The notes under the pieces are model-generated. The model worked only from the letters and a program-made list of their open reading frames with translations. It made no database searches and was not told where the DNA came from. The translations under genes and the position numbers were made by a program. Below, in pieces: positions 1 through 8,552 of a stretch of 39,819 nt of DNA. The stretch spans positions 1-39,819 of the forward strand of contig JAJDCN010000339.1 in the NCBI GenBank assembly GCA_029260815.1, in the 5' to 3' direction. The first letter of the stretch is position 1; each line of letters opens with the position of its first letter. The stretch comes from Planctomycetota bacterium (lineage in GTDB: Bacteria > Planctomycetota > B129-G9 > JAJDCN01).

Positions 1-90
1 CGACAGGCGTGCCCTCCGGCTTGGCGAGGTAGGGGACGCACCGCAGGAGGCCGCCGGAGGGCCGAGGAGCAGCAACGGAATGCAGAGAAG
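1..90. other. Chromosomal flank left of the element
   Basis: Sequence outside the left attachment repeat. It holds a 10-bp inverted repeat (11-20 with 53-62, GCCCTCCGGC/GCCGGAGGGC) separated by 32 bases, too far apart for an ordinary terminator. No gene is recognisable in so short a stretch. If the element excised, this flank would lie directly downstream of the tRNA gene. Confidence 0.6.
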
Positions 91-140
91 AGTGGTGGGC
101 GTTACTGGACTCGAACCAGTGACCCCCAGCTTGTCGAGCT
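91..140. repeat. Left attachment repeat (orphan tRNA-Val 3' fragment)
   Basis: Fifty bases identical to 39652-39701. Read on the minus strand it runs from the anticodon stem through the T-arm and acceptor strand to the encoded CCA. The matching 5' part of the tRNA is absent beyond base 140, so this copy cannot make a tRNA. It marks the element end distal to the integrase. A repeat starting in the anticodon stem fits integrases that cross over at the anticodon loop. Confidence 0.93.
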
Positions 141-892
141 CGCCGTCAGCTATGCGAGGACCGCAAGATACTGGGGTTGGAGGGCAGCGCCGAGAGCTGC
201 TTGGGCACATGCTTGTCAATCGAAGTCTAGATCACAACACGATCCAACTCGCCGTGGATCTCCTCCAAGCCTCCGAGACGGCCGGAAACCCGAGCACGCT
301 AGTTCGTGCGGCAGCGGTGCTTCTCGTGGGGAAGCTGGGCCCGCACGACGGGGGGTAGCTGCCGCACGCCACCGCAAGTGCATGAACTCCGGCTTGACAG
401 GCCGGAGCGCCCGCTGCGCACGTGGCGGCGGGGGCGTTGGTTGCGATCCGAGCGCGATCCGATGTTGACGTGGATTGCACTGTTCCTGAGCCCGCCACTG
501 CACGACCTCGCAGGAACGACTCCCATTAGCAGGACTTGCGACGCGCCGCGGGAAGGCCGTCAGAGTCAGGGCCAGCGCACACAGCTTCCCCGTCAGGCGA
601 CGACGCTGCACCGTGTGCCCGCCATGTTGCGTGAGGCGGCAGTGTGTCTCCATCCAGGCCGCGCGCGCCACGGCGGGCTTCACGGGTGCCTGCGTCTCGA
701 AGTCCAGCACCTTTGAGGAGATCGGCGCCTGCCCGTGCTGCGCCTGCATAGCGCGGCCTGAGTTGATTCGCGAGTCCGTCGTTGTTCGTGGGGGAGGTTC
801 GCCTTCTGCGCTGCGGAAGTTGCTCAATCGGTCCTACCCGTGCTCCGAAACGGCCGGTCAAGGTCGTGGGCCGCGACCGAGAGGACTAGCCA
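141..892. other. Left-end region without a convincing gene
   Basis: About 750 bases inside the left attachment site. Open frames exist on both strands but are Arg/Pro-rich, overlap one another and lack a good ribosome-binding site or recognisable domain. One frame running 92-358 is in phase with the integrase through the attachment repeat and could become its C-terminus after excision. A segment at 199-219 (GCTTGGGCACATGCTTGTCA) resembles 39505-39525 inside the integrase gene and 14145-14165; it may be an arm-type binding site or common debris. The rest shows nothing I can name. Confidence 0.5.
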
Positions 893-899
893 CTAGTCC
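883..899. terminator. Short hairpin at the end of the immunity gene
   Basis: GGACTAG (883-889) and CTAGTCC (893-899) form a 7-bp stem with a 3-base loop. The stem overlaps the stop codon of the minus-strand SUKH gene (893-895). It is not followed by a T-run on the minus strand, so it may be a weak or Rho-assisted terminator or only a chance palindrome. Confidence 0.35.
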
Positions 900-1378
900 C
901 TACGTAAGTCCGGATGGACCCACACACTGATGATGTCCTCCGGTCGCAGTTCGGCGTCTGACGGACCATGTGGCTGAAGGGCCTGCGTGAATGCGGCGAA
1001 CGACGTGTGAAGCGGGGCCAGCGCGCGATCCGCAACTTCCTCATGGTCCCAAAACAGCACGGCTCCTGTGCGAATGTCCACGCACACCAGGTTTCCACCT
1101 TCTGCTTCCGCCACGGGAAGCAACTCATCTCCGAATTCCTTTCGCATCCCCGCGCGCCTCGCAAGCATCTCCACAGATCCAAGAAACACTTGGACTCCCG
1201 AGTCGTTCTGCTGGGATGCAATCTGGAAGATGTTGCCTTCGGGCGTCGCGCCGTTGCATCGCCTCAGGAACTCGAGCAGGTCACGCGGAAGTGCGCGTCC
1301 CAGTCCTCTCTCCAGTGAGGACAGCTCCTCTCCGGTGATGCCTCGATTCTCCTTGATGAGCTTCAGTGCCATGGGCAT
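893..1378 (-). CDS. SUKH-family (SMI1/KNR4-like) immunity protein
   Basis: 161 residues. The N-terminal half carries the SUKH signature: an acidic helix (ITGEELSSLERGLGRALP), then a DLLEFLRRCNGA segment and a hydrophobic strand pattern through VQVFLGSVEML. SUKH proteins are established immunity partners of polymorphic toxins, particularly HNH/WHH-type nucleases, and neutralise the cognate toxin in the cytoplasm. The gene begins only 3 bp after the stop of the RHS gene, whose C-terminus is a WHH nuclease, so the pair is almost certainly co-transcribed toxin and immunity. The start at 1378 has a purine-rich AAGGGGAAG upstream; an in-frame ATG at 1372 is an alternative. There is no signal peptide, as expected for an immunity protein. 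Confidence 0.9.
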   Translation of the reverse strand: MPMALKLIKENRGITGEELSSLERGLGRALPRDLLEFLRRCNGATPEGNIFQIASQQNDSGVQVFLGSVEMLARRAGMRKEFGDELLPVAEAEGGNLVCVDIRTGAVLFWDHEEVADRALAPLHTSFAAFTQALQPHGPSDAELRPEDIISVWVHPDLRRD

Positions 1379-1381
1379 GCG

Positions 1382-4300
1382 CTACTTCCCCTTCAGTTTC
1401 TTTCGCTCCCGAAGAACCGCCGCGCCGCCAGTGTGTCTTGCCTCGTCGTGGATCCTCTTCGGCAGGAGGAGCATCGTCTCGCCGTCCTCGACGTGATGCC
1501 AAGTGAATCCCTCGGGCGTACATGGGAGACCCGCTGCCGCGTTGGCCTTCGCGGCATCTGTTTTGTTGCGTCCCGTAAGCCCCCGAAGCCGGACTCTCGC
1601 GCGCGCGAATGGCCGGAAGTGGGGGAACCCCTCGGAAGTGAAGTACACGCCCGACGGGTGCCGGCGCCCCGCGAACTTGTAATTGATCGGACGGCGGCCG
1701 TTCACTAGACGAAGACCGGGAGACGTTCCTGAGCCGGGAATCGTGGCGGTACGCGCACCCGCGGCAATGCTCGAGGCAGTCTTGCCATGCCGCAGCGCCT
1801 TTGCCAGCGTTACGCCTCCTCCGACGAGCTCAGCAGCTGCCGCGACCCCTCTTCCCGCCGCAGCAGCAGTGCTGAAGGTCTTGTCGTTCGTGAATAGGTG
1901 CGGTAGTAGGCCCCCGCCAGTGACTTGATCAAGCGCTCCCCATACACCTCCGCCTGCGACCTTGCCTAGCTCGGCAAGATCTCCGTCTGCCCACGCCTCT
2001 GCGGCAGTGACTGCGCTCTTCGCCGCAGCCTCCGCCGAGTGCACGGCGGCCTCTCCGGCCGCCTTCACGTAGGGAGAGGCGGCCCGTCCAAGTCTCACGT
2101 ACCCTTGGATCATCGGGTCTTCCCGAAAAGTCCTGCCGACGGACGCTTCGAAGAGGAGCCCCGGCACGTGCTTCGCCATGCTCAGGAGCTTCTTCCACCA
2201 CGGATCGTCACCATCCAATCCAAACGGATCTGTCCAGTTGGTGGGGGAGCTTGAGACGTACTGATAGAGGTTTGGCCCAGGCGCGTAGCCGAGGGGATCG
2301 CGCTGAAGGAAGCGCCCGATGGCCGCGGAGTAGTACCTCGAGCGGTAGTACTCTAGTCCGCTCTCCTCGTCGTGGAATCGACCCGTGTACATCCACGGGT
2401 TGCCGAGTGGGTCGCTCGACTGTGTCGTCGAGTTGCGCGTGATCGTCACCGAGCCGTAGGGGTCGTAGCGGTAGCTCACCACCACGGCCTCGTTCATGTC
2501 CGTGATAGCCATCACGGACCCGAGTGCGTTGCGGTGATAGAAGCTCCGCGTGGACTCCGTGGTGTTGGCGTCGGAGTCGAAGTCCAGGACATCGGCCTGC
2601 TTGAGCATCAGGACTTCGTCGATGACCTGGCCGAATACGAACTCGCGTACCAAGACGTTCGAGCCGTCGTACACGGCGACGGTCTCGTTGCCCGAGTGGA
2701 TGTAGCGCTCGACGTTGGTCTGATCGTCCTTTTCGACCCGGCGGCCCAAGGCGTCGTACTCGTACTCGGCGATCGTCGTTGAGGCCTGCTTGATGCGAAC
2801 GATCTGGTTCTTGTAGTCGTACTCGTACTTCTGGCTGCCGTCGTCCGTCAGATTGCCGTTCTTGTCGTGGACGTAGGTGTAGCTGCCTACGGCTGTGTAC
2901 TGGTTCAGGTTGTTGTCCGTGTAGGTCGTCGTCGTCGCGCTCTGGCCGTACGGCGTCACCTTCACGGAGGAGCGGTTGCCGTCGTCGTCCAGCGTGTATT
3001 CGACCTTCTTGGTGTACGAGTTGCTCGACGGCGCTGTCACGTCCGTCGAACCCACCCAGGCTGTGGTGAGGCGCCGGGCCGCGTCGTAGTCGAAGGCGTC
3101 ACCCGCTGAGCCCGCCCCGCCGAAGCGTTCGTAGAGCCGATCGTGGTTGTCGTCGTAGGCGTACTGGAGGTCCACGAGCGTCGCTGCGCCCGAAGACTGA
3201 TGATGGATGCGTTCGACCTCGCCACGGAATCCTGTGTAGCTGACGTTGGCCTTAGCTCCGTTCTGGAACGTGACGCGGTTCACGCGCGTTCCGGTGTAGT
3301 CGTACGACGCGATCGTGTTCGTGCCGTCCGTCACGGTCGAGAGGCGGTCGATGTCGTTCCACGTGCGGTCGAGATCCAGGCCCGAGGGGTAGAGCTCCGT
3401 GATCACGTTGCCGACGGCGTCGTAGGTCTTCTTCACCGTCTTCGTGTAGGCCGTGCCGCCCACATAGGACTGCTTCTCCTCGTACACGCCCGAGGACAGT
3501 CCGATCACGCCGTAGGTGAACTCAACCTTGTAGTCGTTGTCTTCCGCCTTCGTCATGCGGCCAGCGCCGTCGTACGTAAAGGTCTCGCTGGTCGTGCCGA
3601 GGAAGCCCGTCGCCCTCGTCACCGTGCGCGACGTGCGCTGGTTGTTGTCGTCGTAGACATCGTCGATGACGTTCCCAGCCGCGTCCGTAGTCTTGGTGAT
3701 GTTGTCAGCGTCGTCGTAGACGTACGTGATCTTCTCCAGGTCCGGGTACTTGAGCTCTGTCACCCGGTCCAACGCATCGAACGTGTACGTCGACGTGTTG
3801 CCCGCATCGTCCTTGTGGGTCGTCATCCGGTCGTTCTTGTCGAAGCCCCACTCGGTTACGACCGCCGAGGTGAAGTCCTCGATCGTGGTTCCCGTGGCCA
3901 GCGCCACCTCCTTCTTGGTCATTCGACCTGCGGCGTCGAACGTCCAGCGCGTCGGGTCGCCCTCCGCGTTCACTCTCCAGAGGAGGTTGCCTCTGCTGTC
4001 GTAGCCGTACTGGACTTCGAGTCTGTTGAGGCTGTCGTTGCGATCGATCTCGACGTAGCTCGTCCGGCGATTCAGTTCGTCGTAGCCGGCCTCGTACTCG
4101 TGCGTCACGGACGTCATGCCCACGACCTCTTCGATGGACCACGCCGTCGGGTTGCCGTTCTTGTCCAGCGTCCAGGTCGTCTTGTTGCCCAGCGCGTCCG
4201 TCACCTTCGTCCGGCGCCAGGCGTTGTCGTACTCGTACGTCGTATCCTTGCCTCGGGCGTTGGTGATCGTCTTCACGTGACCCGTCTTGAATCGCTCGAC

Positions 4301-6565
4301 CTCCGTTACCGCGTTCGAGTAGGTCGTGCCGGGGTCCTTGTGGACGTCGGAGATCTCCCAGAGCCGCCCGCGCTCGTCGTAGTCGTAGTTGCGCTCCTGG
4401 AGGAGTACGTCTGCGCTGTCGTAGCGGCGCAATCTCGTTACGCGCCCGTTCTTGTTGAGTGAGACTTCGGCGTAGTGGCCGATCGGGTCGGTGGCCTTCG
4501 TGCGTCGGTCGAAGAGGTCGTAGGTGTGGTCGGTGTCCTTGTCCCGGCCATTCGTCACGGTGATCAGATTGCCGTTGGCGTCGTAGGCAAACTCCGCCTC
4601 CGACGCCTCGGTCGCCGTCTCCCCGCGTGTGATCTTGCTGATGTAGTCTCGCTCATCGAAGTCCCACTTGACCTTGTTGCCTTCAGGCTTGGTGACGCGG
4701 ATGCGGTTACCACCCACGTCGTAGGCCAAGGTCGTCGTTCGTGTAGTCGAGACGTCGATCTCTTCGACGACCGTTAGGAGCTCGTCCTCGTCCGTGTACG
4801 TGAAGCTTGTCGTGATCCACGGATTGGCCGTGACCGTGTCGCCGTCCTCGTCCTTGTTCTGAATCTCGACCTTGGTCAGGTTGCCGTTGGCGTCGTACTC
4901 GTACTTCGTCTCGTCGGATAGGGGTGTGGGCGCTGTGCGCTTCGTCAGGCGCCGGAGGTTGTCCCATTGGAGGGAGGTGGCGTTGCCGCGCGCGTCCGTG
5001 ATCGACGTGATGTTGCCGGCAGAGTCGTAGGCAAACGAGGTCTCTAGGTCCAGTCCCGTCGAGTCCACCTCGATCTTCTCGAGCAGGCCCCAAGTCGAGC
5101 CGGTCGTCGCAATGTAGTGGTACTTGGTGACCTTCTCTTCCTCGTCGGTCACCTGGGTGATCTGCCCGTAGGTGTTGTAGGTGATGTCCTTGTCGGCTGT
5201 TTGCGTTGCGGGATCCGTCACCGTCGGATAGGCGATCTTCGTGACGTTGCCGTCGCTGTCTCTTGTGAAGCTTGTCTGGTCGCCCATGGGGTTCGTGTAC
5301 GTCACCATGAAGTTGCTGGTGTAGGTCCACGTGTGGACGATGTCCGATGCGTCGGTCGAGGCCGTGTCTGTCGTCTTGTGGCGCCGCTCAGTGAGGTTGT
5401 CGCTGCCGTCCCACGTGTAGTCGATGCGATTGCCGCGCGGGAACACCACGGTGACGACCTGGCCGCCAGAGTAGGTGTACTCCGTCGCGTACTTGGCGAC
5501 CGAGCTCACGTACATGTCGGTCTTCGTGATGTTGGCGCCAGTGTGATGGGCGCGGTGGATGTTGCCGTTGCGATCCGTGCGGTCGGTGCGACCGCTCACA
5601 AGCGTGTACTCAACGTCGGCGCCATCGATGGTCACCTTGTCGATCTTCGCCGTCGATCCGACCCAGGTGTACTCGTTGACCGTGTTGCCGCGCCCATCCT
5701 CGATGCTGGAGATTCGATCGGAGGCGTCGTAGGAGATCGTGGTCGTGATGCCGCTGACCTGCTGTGCGGTTGCGGGCGTGTCGATCGTCTCCAGGTTGCC
5801 GTTCGTGTCGTAGCCAAACTCCCACTTCTGACCAGAGGGGATCTCGATCTCGCTGAGGAAGCCGTCGGCGTTGTGGTCGAAGCTGAACGATCCCCCGCGT
5901 GTGTCCGTCAGGCCGGTGATCTGGTAGCTGCTGTTGTAGGTGAAGTCGAGTTCGTTGCCGTTGCGGTCGGTGTACTTGTCCGGCATGCCGTTGGCGTCGA
6001 AGAGCATCTCGGCGCCGTACTTGTCGGTCAGCTTGTAGATTCCCGAGCTAGGGGACGTCAGGGTGTGGTGCACGCTGCAGTCTTGTGTCGAGTAGTCCGT
6101 GCCGTCCCAGTCGTAGGTCACAACGAGACCAGAGGAGTCGCGCCAGTGAATCTGGTGCCCACCGTTTCCGTCGGGATCCTCGGGATCTAGCTCGTCGTAC
6201 TCGACGGTGTGTTCGAACGAGAGGATGAAGCCGTTGCCGACCTGTGTCATGCCGGATCGGTAGCTGCGCCACGAGAGGGAGATCGGGAAGTCTCCGCCGA
6301 CGCCCCGCAGGCGGCACAGGTCGTACGTGAACACGAGCTCGGTGGTGACCCAGTTCACGTTCTCGGCTGACCACAGCGCCGGCCGGGGGCACGGGGGGCA
6401 CCAGCAACCAGCACACTCCTGCTGGGGCGACGTGTTGCTCCAGAAGGGCGAGGAGTACGTGGTCGCTTCAGCGACACGGGGCGCGGGAACAAGCAGCGCG
6501 GCTACGCCCACGAGCACCGCAAGGACAACGACGAACGGACCATAGCGACGGATCTGGCGTGCCAT
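1382..6565 (-). CDS. RHS/YD-repeat polymorphic toxin with C-terminal WHH nuclease domain
   Basis: 1727 residues. I place the start at 6565 (MARQIRRYGPFVVVLAVL), which has GAGGGAG six bases upstream and begins a clear signal peptide ending near APRVAEA; the frame stays open further upstream but encodes Arg/Pro-rich junk. After a Cys-rich N-terminal stretch come dozens of YD repeats (patterns such as YDANGNLTKV and YDDADNITKTTD) that build a hollow shell in this family. The RHS core ends at about residue 1450 with the conserved GRFLQRDPLGY...DPFGL motif. The last 277 residues are the variable toxin tip: an Ala-rich linker, then TWHHVEDGETMLLLP and HDEARHTGG, the hallmarks of the WHH branch of HNH/Endo VII nucleases (W1689, H1690, H1691). 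The signal peptide argues for Sec export rather than type VI loading. The likely target is nucleic acid in competing cells. Confidence 0.93.
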   Translation of the reverse strand: MARQIRRYGPFVVVLAVLVGVAALLVPAPRVAEATTYSSPFWSNTSPQQECAGCWCPPCPRPALWSAENVNWVTTELVFTYDLCRLRGVGGDFPISLSWRSYRSGMTQVGNGFILSFEHTVEYDELDPEDPDGNGGHQIHWRDSSGLVVTYDWDGTDYSTQDCSVHHTLTSPSSGIYKLTDKYGAEMLFDANGMPDKYTDRNGNELDFTYNSSYQITGLTDTRGGSFSFDHNADGFLSEIEIPSGQKWEFGYDTNGNLETIDTPATAQQVSGITTTISYDASDRISSIEDGRGNTVNEYTWVGSTAKIDKVTIDGADVEYTLVSGRTDRTDRNGNIHRAHHTGANITKTDMYVSSVAKYATEYTYSGGQVVTVVFPRGNRIDYTWDGSDNLTERRHKTTDTASTDASDIVHTWTYTSNFMVTYTNPMGDQTSFTRDSDGNVTKIAYPTVTDPATQTADKDITYNTYGQITQVTDEEEKVTKYHYIATTGSTWGLLEKIEVDSTGLDLETSFAYDSAGNITSITDARGNATSLQWDNLRRLTKRTAPTPLSDETKYEYDANGNLTKVEIQNKDEDGDTVTANPWITTSFTYTDEDELLTVVEEIDVSTTRTTTLAYDVGGNRIRVTKPEGNKVKWDFDERDYISKITRGETATEASEAEFAYDANGNLITVTNGRDKDTDHTYDLFDRRTKATDPIGHYAEVSLNKNGRVTRLRRYDSADVLLQERNYDYDERGRLWEISDVHKDPGTTYSNAVTEVERFKTGHVKTITNARGKDTTYEYDNAWRRTKVTDALGNKTTWTLDKNGNPTAWSIEEVVGMTSVTHEYEAGYDELNRRTSYVEIDRNDSLNRLEVQYGYDSRGNLLWRVNAEGDPTRWTFDAAGRMTKKEVALATGTTIEDFTSAVVTEWGFDKNDRMTTHKDDAGNTSTYTFDALDRVTELKYPDLEKITYVYDDADNITKTTDAAGNVIDDVYDDNNQRTSRTVTRATGFLGTTSETFTYDGAGRMTKAEDNDYKVEFTYGVIGLSSGVYEEKQSYVGGTAYTKTVKKTYDAVGNVITELYPSGLDLDRTWNDIDRLSTVTDGTNTIASYDYTGTRVNRVTFQNGAKANVSYTGFRGEVERIHHQSSGAATLVDLQYAYDDNHDRLYERFGGAGSAGDAFDYDAARRLTTAWVGSTDVTAPSSNSYTKKVEYTLDDDGNRSSVKVTPYGQSATTTTYTDNNLNQYTAVGSYTYVHDKNGNLTDDGSQKYEYDYKNQIVRIKQASTTIAEYEYDALGRRVEKDDQTNVERYIHSGNETVAVYDGSNVLVREFVFGQVIDEVLMLKQADVLDFDSDANTTESTRSFYHRNALGSVMAITDMNEAVVVSYRYDPYGSVTITRNSTTQSSDPLGNPWMYTGRFHDEESGLEYYRSRYYSAAIGRFLQRDPLGYAPGPNLYQYVSSSPTNWTDPFGLDGDDPWWKKLLSMAKHVPGLLFEASVGRTFREDPMIQGYVRLGRAASPYVKAAGEAAVHSAEAAAKSAVTAAEAWADGDLAELGKVAGGGVWGALDQVTGGGLLPHLFTNDKTFSTAAAAGRGVAAAAELVGGGVTLAKALRHGKTASSIAAGARTATIPGSGTSPGLRLVNGRRPINYKFAGRRHPSGVYFTSEGFPHFRPFARARVRLRGLTGRNKTDAAKANAAAGLPCTPEGFTWHHVEDGETMLLLPKRIHDEARHTGGAAVLRERKKLKGK

Positions 6566-6845
6566 GAGCATCTCCCTCGCGCGCCACTGGGAAGGACTCT
6601 GGGCGCGACCAATGCTCCGGTTCTGCCTGAGGTGAGGGCCCAGCTTCAATCGCCGCGTACGAATGTAATTCAAATGAAAGACACGAGTCGGCCGTCTCCA
6701 AGGGGAGTCCGGCGTCCCTGTCGAGCGGCGGCCGCACCAGGGTTTCTCCCGACGGCGGGGCGTAGCGCATGTCCGCCCAGCGTCACGCTGGTTGTCAGGC
6801 CTGCACGAGGCACTACCCTGGTTGGACCTGTCGGGGAGACACGGA
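6566..6845. promoter_or_regulatory. Divergent control region between the RHS toxin and its putative regulator
   Basis: 280 bases separate the start of the minus-strand RHS gene from the plus-strand OmpR-like regulator. The stretch 6658-6682 is distinctly AT-rich against GC-rich surroundings (ATGTAATTCAAATGAAAGAC), as expected of a promoter or operator, but I cannot fit a clean -35/-10 pair. A purine-rich GGGGAG lies about 7 bases before the regulator start. Confidence 0.45.
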
Positions 6846-7550
6846 ATGAGCGGGGAGAGGATCCTCATAATCCATCGGCGTCAGCGCGTGCGTGATCGCA
6901 TCCGGCGCTACCTGAAGGCTGCGCCCGGCGGGCTCAGCGTGAATCGCCTTTCTGATGATGAGTTGGCGCTCTCCCGTCTCCAGGTCCTTCGTCCTCACGT
7001 AGTGGTGCTTGGCTGTCGGTTCGACAGCGACGTTGATTGTTGGCGTCTCTGTCGTTCGATCCGCAGGCGCCATCCCCGACGTGAGTTGGGCATCCTCGCA
7101 GTCGTCTCCTGCCTCGAGGACGGGTACGAGTCGCGCGCTCTACTTGAGGGGGCCGATCTCTGTCTCCATGCAGAGCGCCTGAGTCGGGACGTCGTGCAGA
7201 CGAATGTGGCAGGTCTCGTGCAGCGGGTCGGTCGGCGTCGGGACCGCCGCCTGCGTCTGGGCGCCCTGACTCTTGTTTCACAAGGACGGTGGATGCGGGT
7301 GCGGGGGCGCAAGGTGCAACTCACGCCAACGCAGTTCAGCGTCCTCTGGCGCCTCGCCCAGGCTCCTGAGCGGCTCCATTCGGCGCGGGCGGTCATTGGG
7401 TACGGTGACTCTGTGCCACCGGAGAAGGCTGAGCAACTGGCGTACATCCACATCCACAGGCTCCGTAAGCGCCTCGGAGAGGACTCAGGGCTGATCAGGA
7501 GCGTGAGGGGCATTGGCTACGGCCTAGACCTCAAGTGGCAGGCTGGCTAG
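6846..7550 (+). CDS. OmpR-type winged-helix regulator with degenerate receiver domain
   Basis: 234 residues; ATG 6846 with GGGGAG upstream. Residues 1-125 keep the receiver layout (RILIIHRRQ strand, VVVLG strand, ILAVVS strand) but the conserved acidic pair after strand 1 is missing, the phosphoacceptor Asp position reads Gly/Cys in VVVLGCRFDS, and the conserved Lys region reads LCLHAERLS. Phosphorylation-based switching is therefore unlikely. Residues 150-230 form the DNA-binding winged helix: VQLTPTQFSVLWRLAQ, a recognition-helix segment AYIHIHRLRKRLGED and the wing GLIRSVRGIGYGL. It is divergent to the RHS gene, so control of the toxin, perhaps as a constitutive or ligand-gated factor, is a reasonable inference. 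No histidine kinase gene is nearby. Confidence 0.85.
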   Translation: MSGERILIIHRRQRVRDRIRRYLKAAPGGLSVNRLSDDELALSRLQVLRPHVVVLGCRFDSDVDCWRLCRSIRRRHPRRELGILAVVSCLEDGYESRALLEGADLCLHAERLSRDVVQTNVAGLVQRVGRRRDRRLRLGALTLVSQGRWMRVRGRKVQLTPTQFSVLWRLAQAPERLHSARAVIGYGDSVPPEKAEQLAYIHIHRLRKRLGEDSGLIRSVRGIGYGLDLKWQAG

Positions 7551-7583
7551 GTGCGATCGCGTGCTCTGTGCCTCATGCCGGCA

Positions 7584-7901
7584 CTAGTTGATGGTCGAAT
7601 CGCCGTCTTCCTTCTCGTCGTCGTTCGCGAACAGCCCGGCGCGCTCGATACGGTCCATGACGAAATCGTCGACGTCGCCAACCACCTGGAATCGGAGCTG
7701 CCCATGCTTCACGGCCACCCTGATGAGGCCGGCCATGACCAAGTGCATCACGCCGCGGGTGCTCTGGAAATCGGTCAGCCAGTCGATCGCTACGGCTTGT
7801 TCCGCCTCGGACCCGTCGGCAAGGTGTTCGAGGAATGCCCGTCGTTCGGCCTTCTCAAGCTCTGGCGTGACGGACGTGTAGGACGCGAGATTCGGGTCCA
7901 T
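7584..7901 (-). CDS. Small acidic protein of unknown function
   Basis: 105 residues from ATG 7901 (MDPNLASYTSVTPEL), with AGAGGAG ending 2 bases before the start; a further in-frame ATG at 7943 would add 14 residues. The composition is balanced and protein-like, with an amphipathic helical N-terminus (ELEKAERRAFLEHLADG), a middle segment VMHLVMAGLIRVAVKHGQ and an acidic tail NDDEKEDGD. I recognise no family. It converges on the OmpR-like regulator, the two stops lying 33 bases apart, and stands alone on its strand. It could be an immunity-like or anti-toxin protein, but nothing in the sequence proves that. Confidence 0.6.
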   Translation of the reverse strand: MDPNLASYTSVTPELEKAERRAFLEHLADGSEAEQAVAIDWLTDFQSTRGVMHLVMAGLIRVAVKHGQLRFQVVGDVDDFVMDRIERAGLFANDDEKEDGDSTIN

Positions 7902-8027
7902 GGCTCCTCTCGTGCATGTGTCGGAGCTGAAGCGTCCCACCATGGCGTACTCAGCCCCTCATGCGCAACCCCCTGCCGAACGGTCTCACGGGCCTTTGCC
8001 GCTTGAGTACTTCAGCGGCGGCGCTCT

Positions 8028-8132
8028 CTAGGGCTCTGAGGTGAGTACGGCGACCGCTGAGGCAAGCAGCAGGAGAACCAGAACGAAGTTCCCCCCTCGA
8101 AGCGAGGCGCGGATTGTGCGCGGGTGGGGCAT
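8028..8132 (-). CDS. Possible 34-residue single-pass membrane peptide
   Basis: A short frame starting ATG 8132 encodes a basic N-terminus (MPHPRTIRASLRGG), then a hydrophobic run FVLVLLLLASAVAVL, ending TSEP. The positive-inside then hydrophobic layout is that of a small membrane protein. No clear ribosome-binding site precedes it, so it may be a chance frame. It lies in the gap between the small acidic gene and the PLD locus. Confidence 0.3.
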   Translation of the reverse strand: MPHPRTIRASLRGGNFVLVLLLLASAVAVLTSEP

Positions 8133-8254
8133 GTCGCGAGCATAGCACTCCTCAGAGTCCACGTGCGATGTGGCCCCTTGATGGCGCTGACAACTCGCCA
8201 TAGGCTCGGGGATGTGGAATCGCCAATCGGACGGATTGGCTGGAGGAGTGGGAC

Positions 8255-8446
8255 ATGCCGAGGGTGTTCTCTCTCGCGTCGTGGAACGTCGAGCATTTCA
8301 ATGGGAAGCGCAGGCGCACGGATCGCGTCGTGGACTTCCTCATGGACAAAGGGCTGCAGGAGTTCGATGCGTCGCACTCCCTGGCGGCGTGGCTCCGGGA
8401 CTTCGCCAGGACGGAGAAGCGGGGCGTCGCGGAGATGCTCGAGTGA
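8255..8446 (+). pseudogene. Truncated endonuclease/exonuclease/phosphatase (EEP) family gene
   Basis: 63 codons from ATG 8255, well placed after GGAGGAG. The first 30 residues (PRVFSLASWNVEHFNGK, then RVVDFL) are the typical first strand of the EEP fold, including the Asn of the SWNVEHF motif that helps bind the catalytic metal. The family normally exceeds 250 residues; here the match stops after DFL and is joined in frame to about 30 residues (EFDASHSLAAWLRDFART) that look like the C-terminus of something else. I read it as an internal-deletion remnant whose start and stop survive. It sits about 100 bp upstream of the PLD-family gene, so the two probably formed one locus of phosphodiester-cleaving enzymes. 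Confidence 0.65.
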
Positions 8447-8552
8447 GTGCAGGGGAGCATCAAGGCCGCCGCGCCTTGCTAGCGAGCCCGGGACACTTGG
8501 GCCATGTGCTTAGCCCTAGGTGCAGACGATGACGTCGTGAGGAGAGGTGGAC

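Noticed and set aside
216-827. 203-codon minus-strand frame in the left-end region
   Set aside because: Low-complexity Arg/Pro-rich sequence, several overlapping alternatives, no start signal; insufficient to call a gene.
3143-6190. Long plus-strand frames opposite the RHS gene (3143-4462, 5117-6190)
   Set aside because: They are Val/Arg/Asp-rich mirror images of the YD repeats, lack ribosome-binding sites and domains, and the minus-strand frame is a clear RHS protein.
8447-8552. EEP remnant fused by frameshift to the PLD protein
   Set aside because: A stop follows the 63-codon frame and the PLD gene has its own AGGAGAGG and ATG, so they are separate units.
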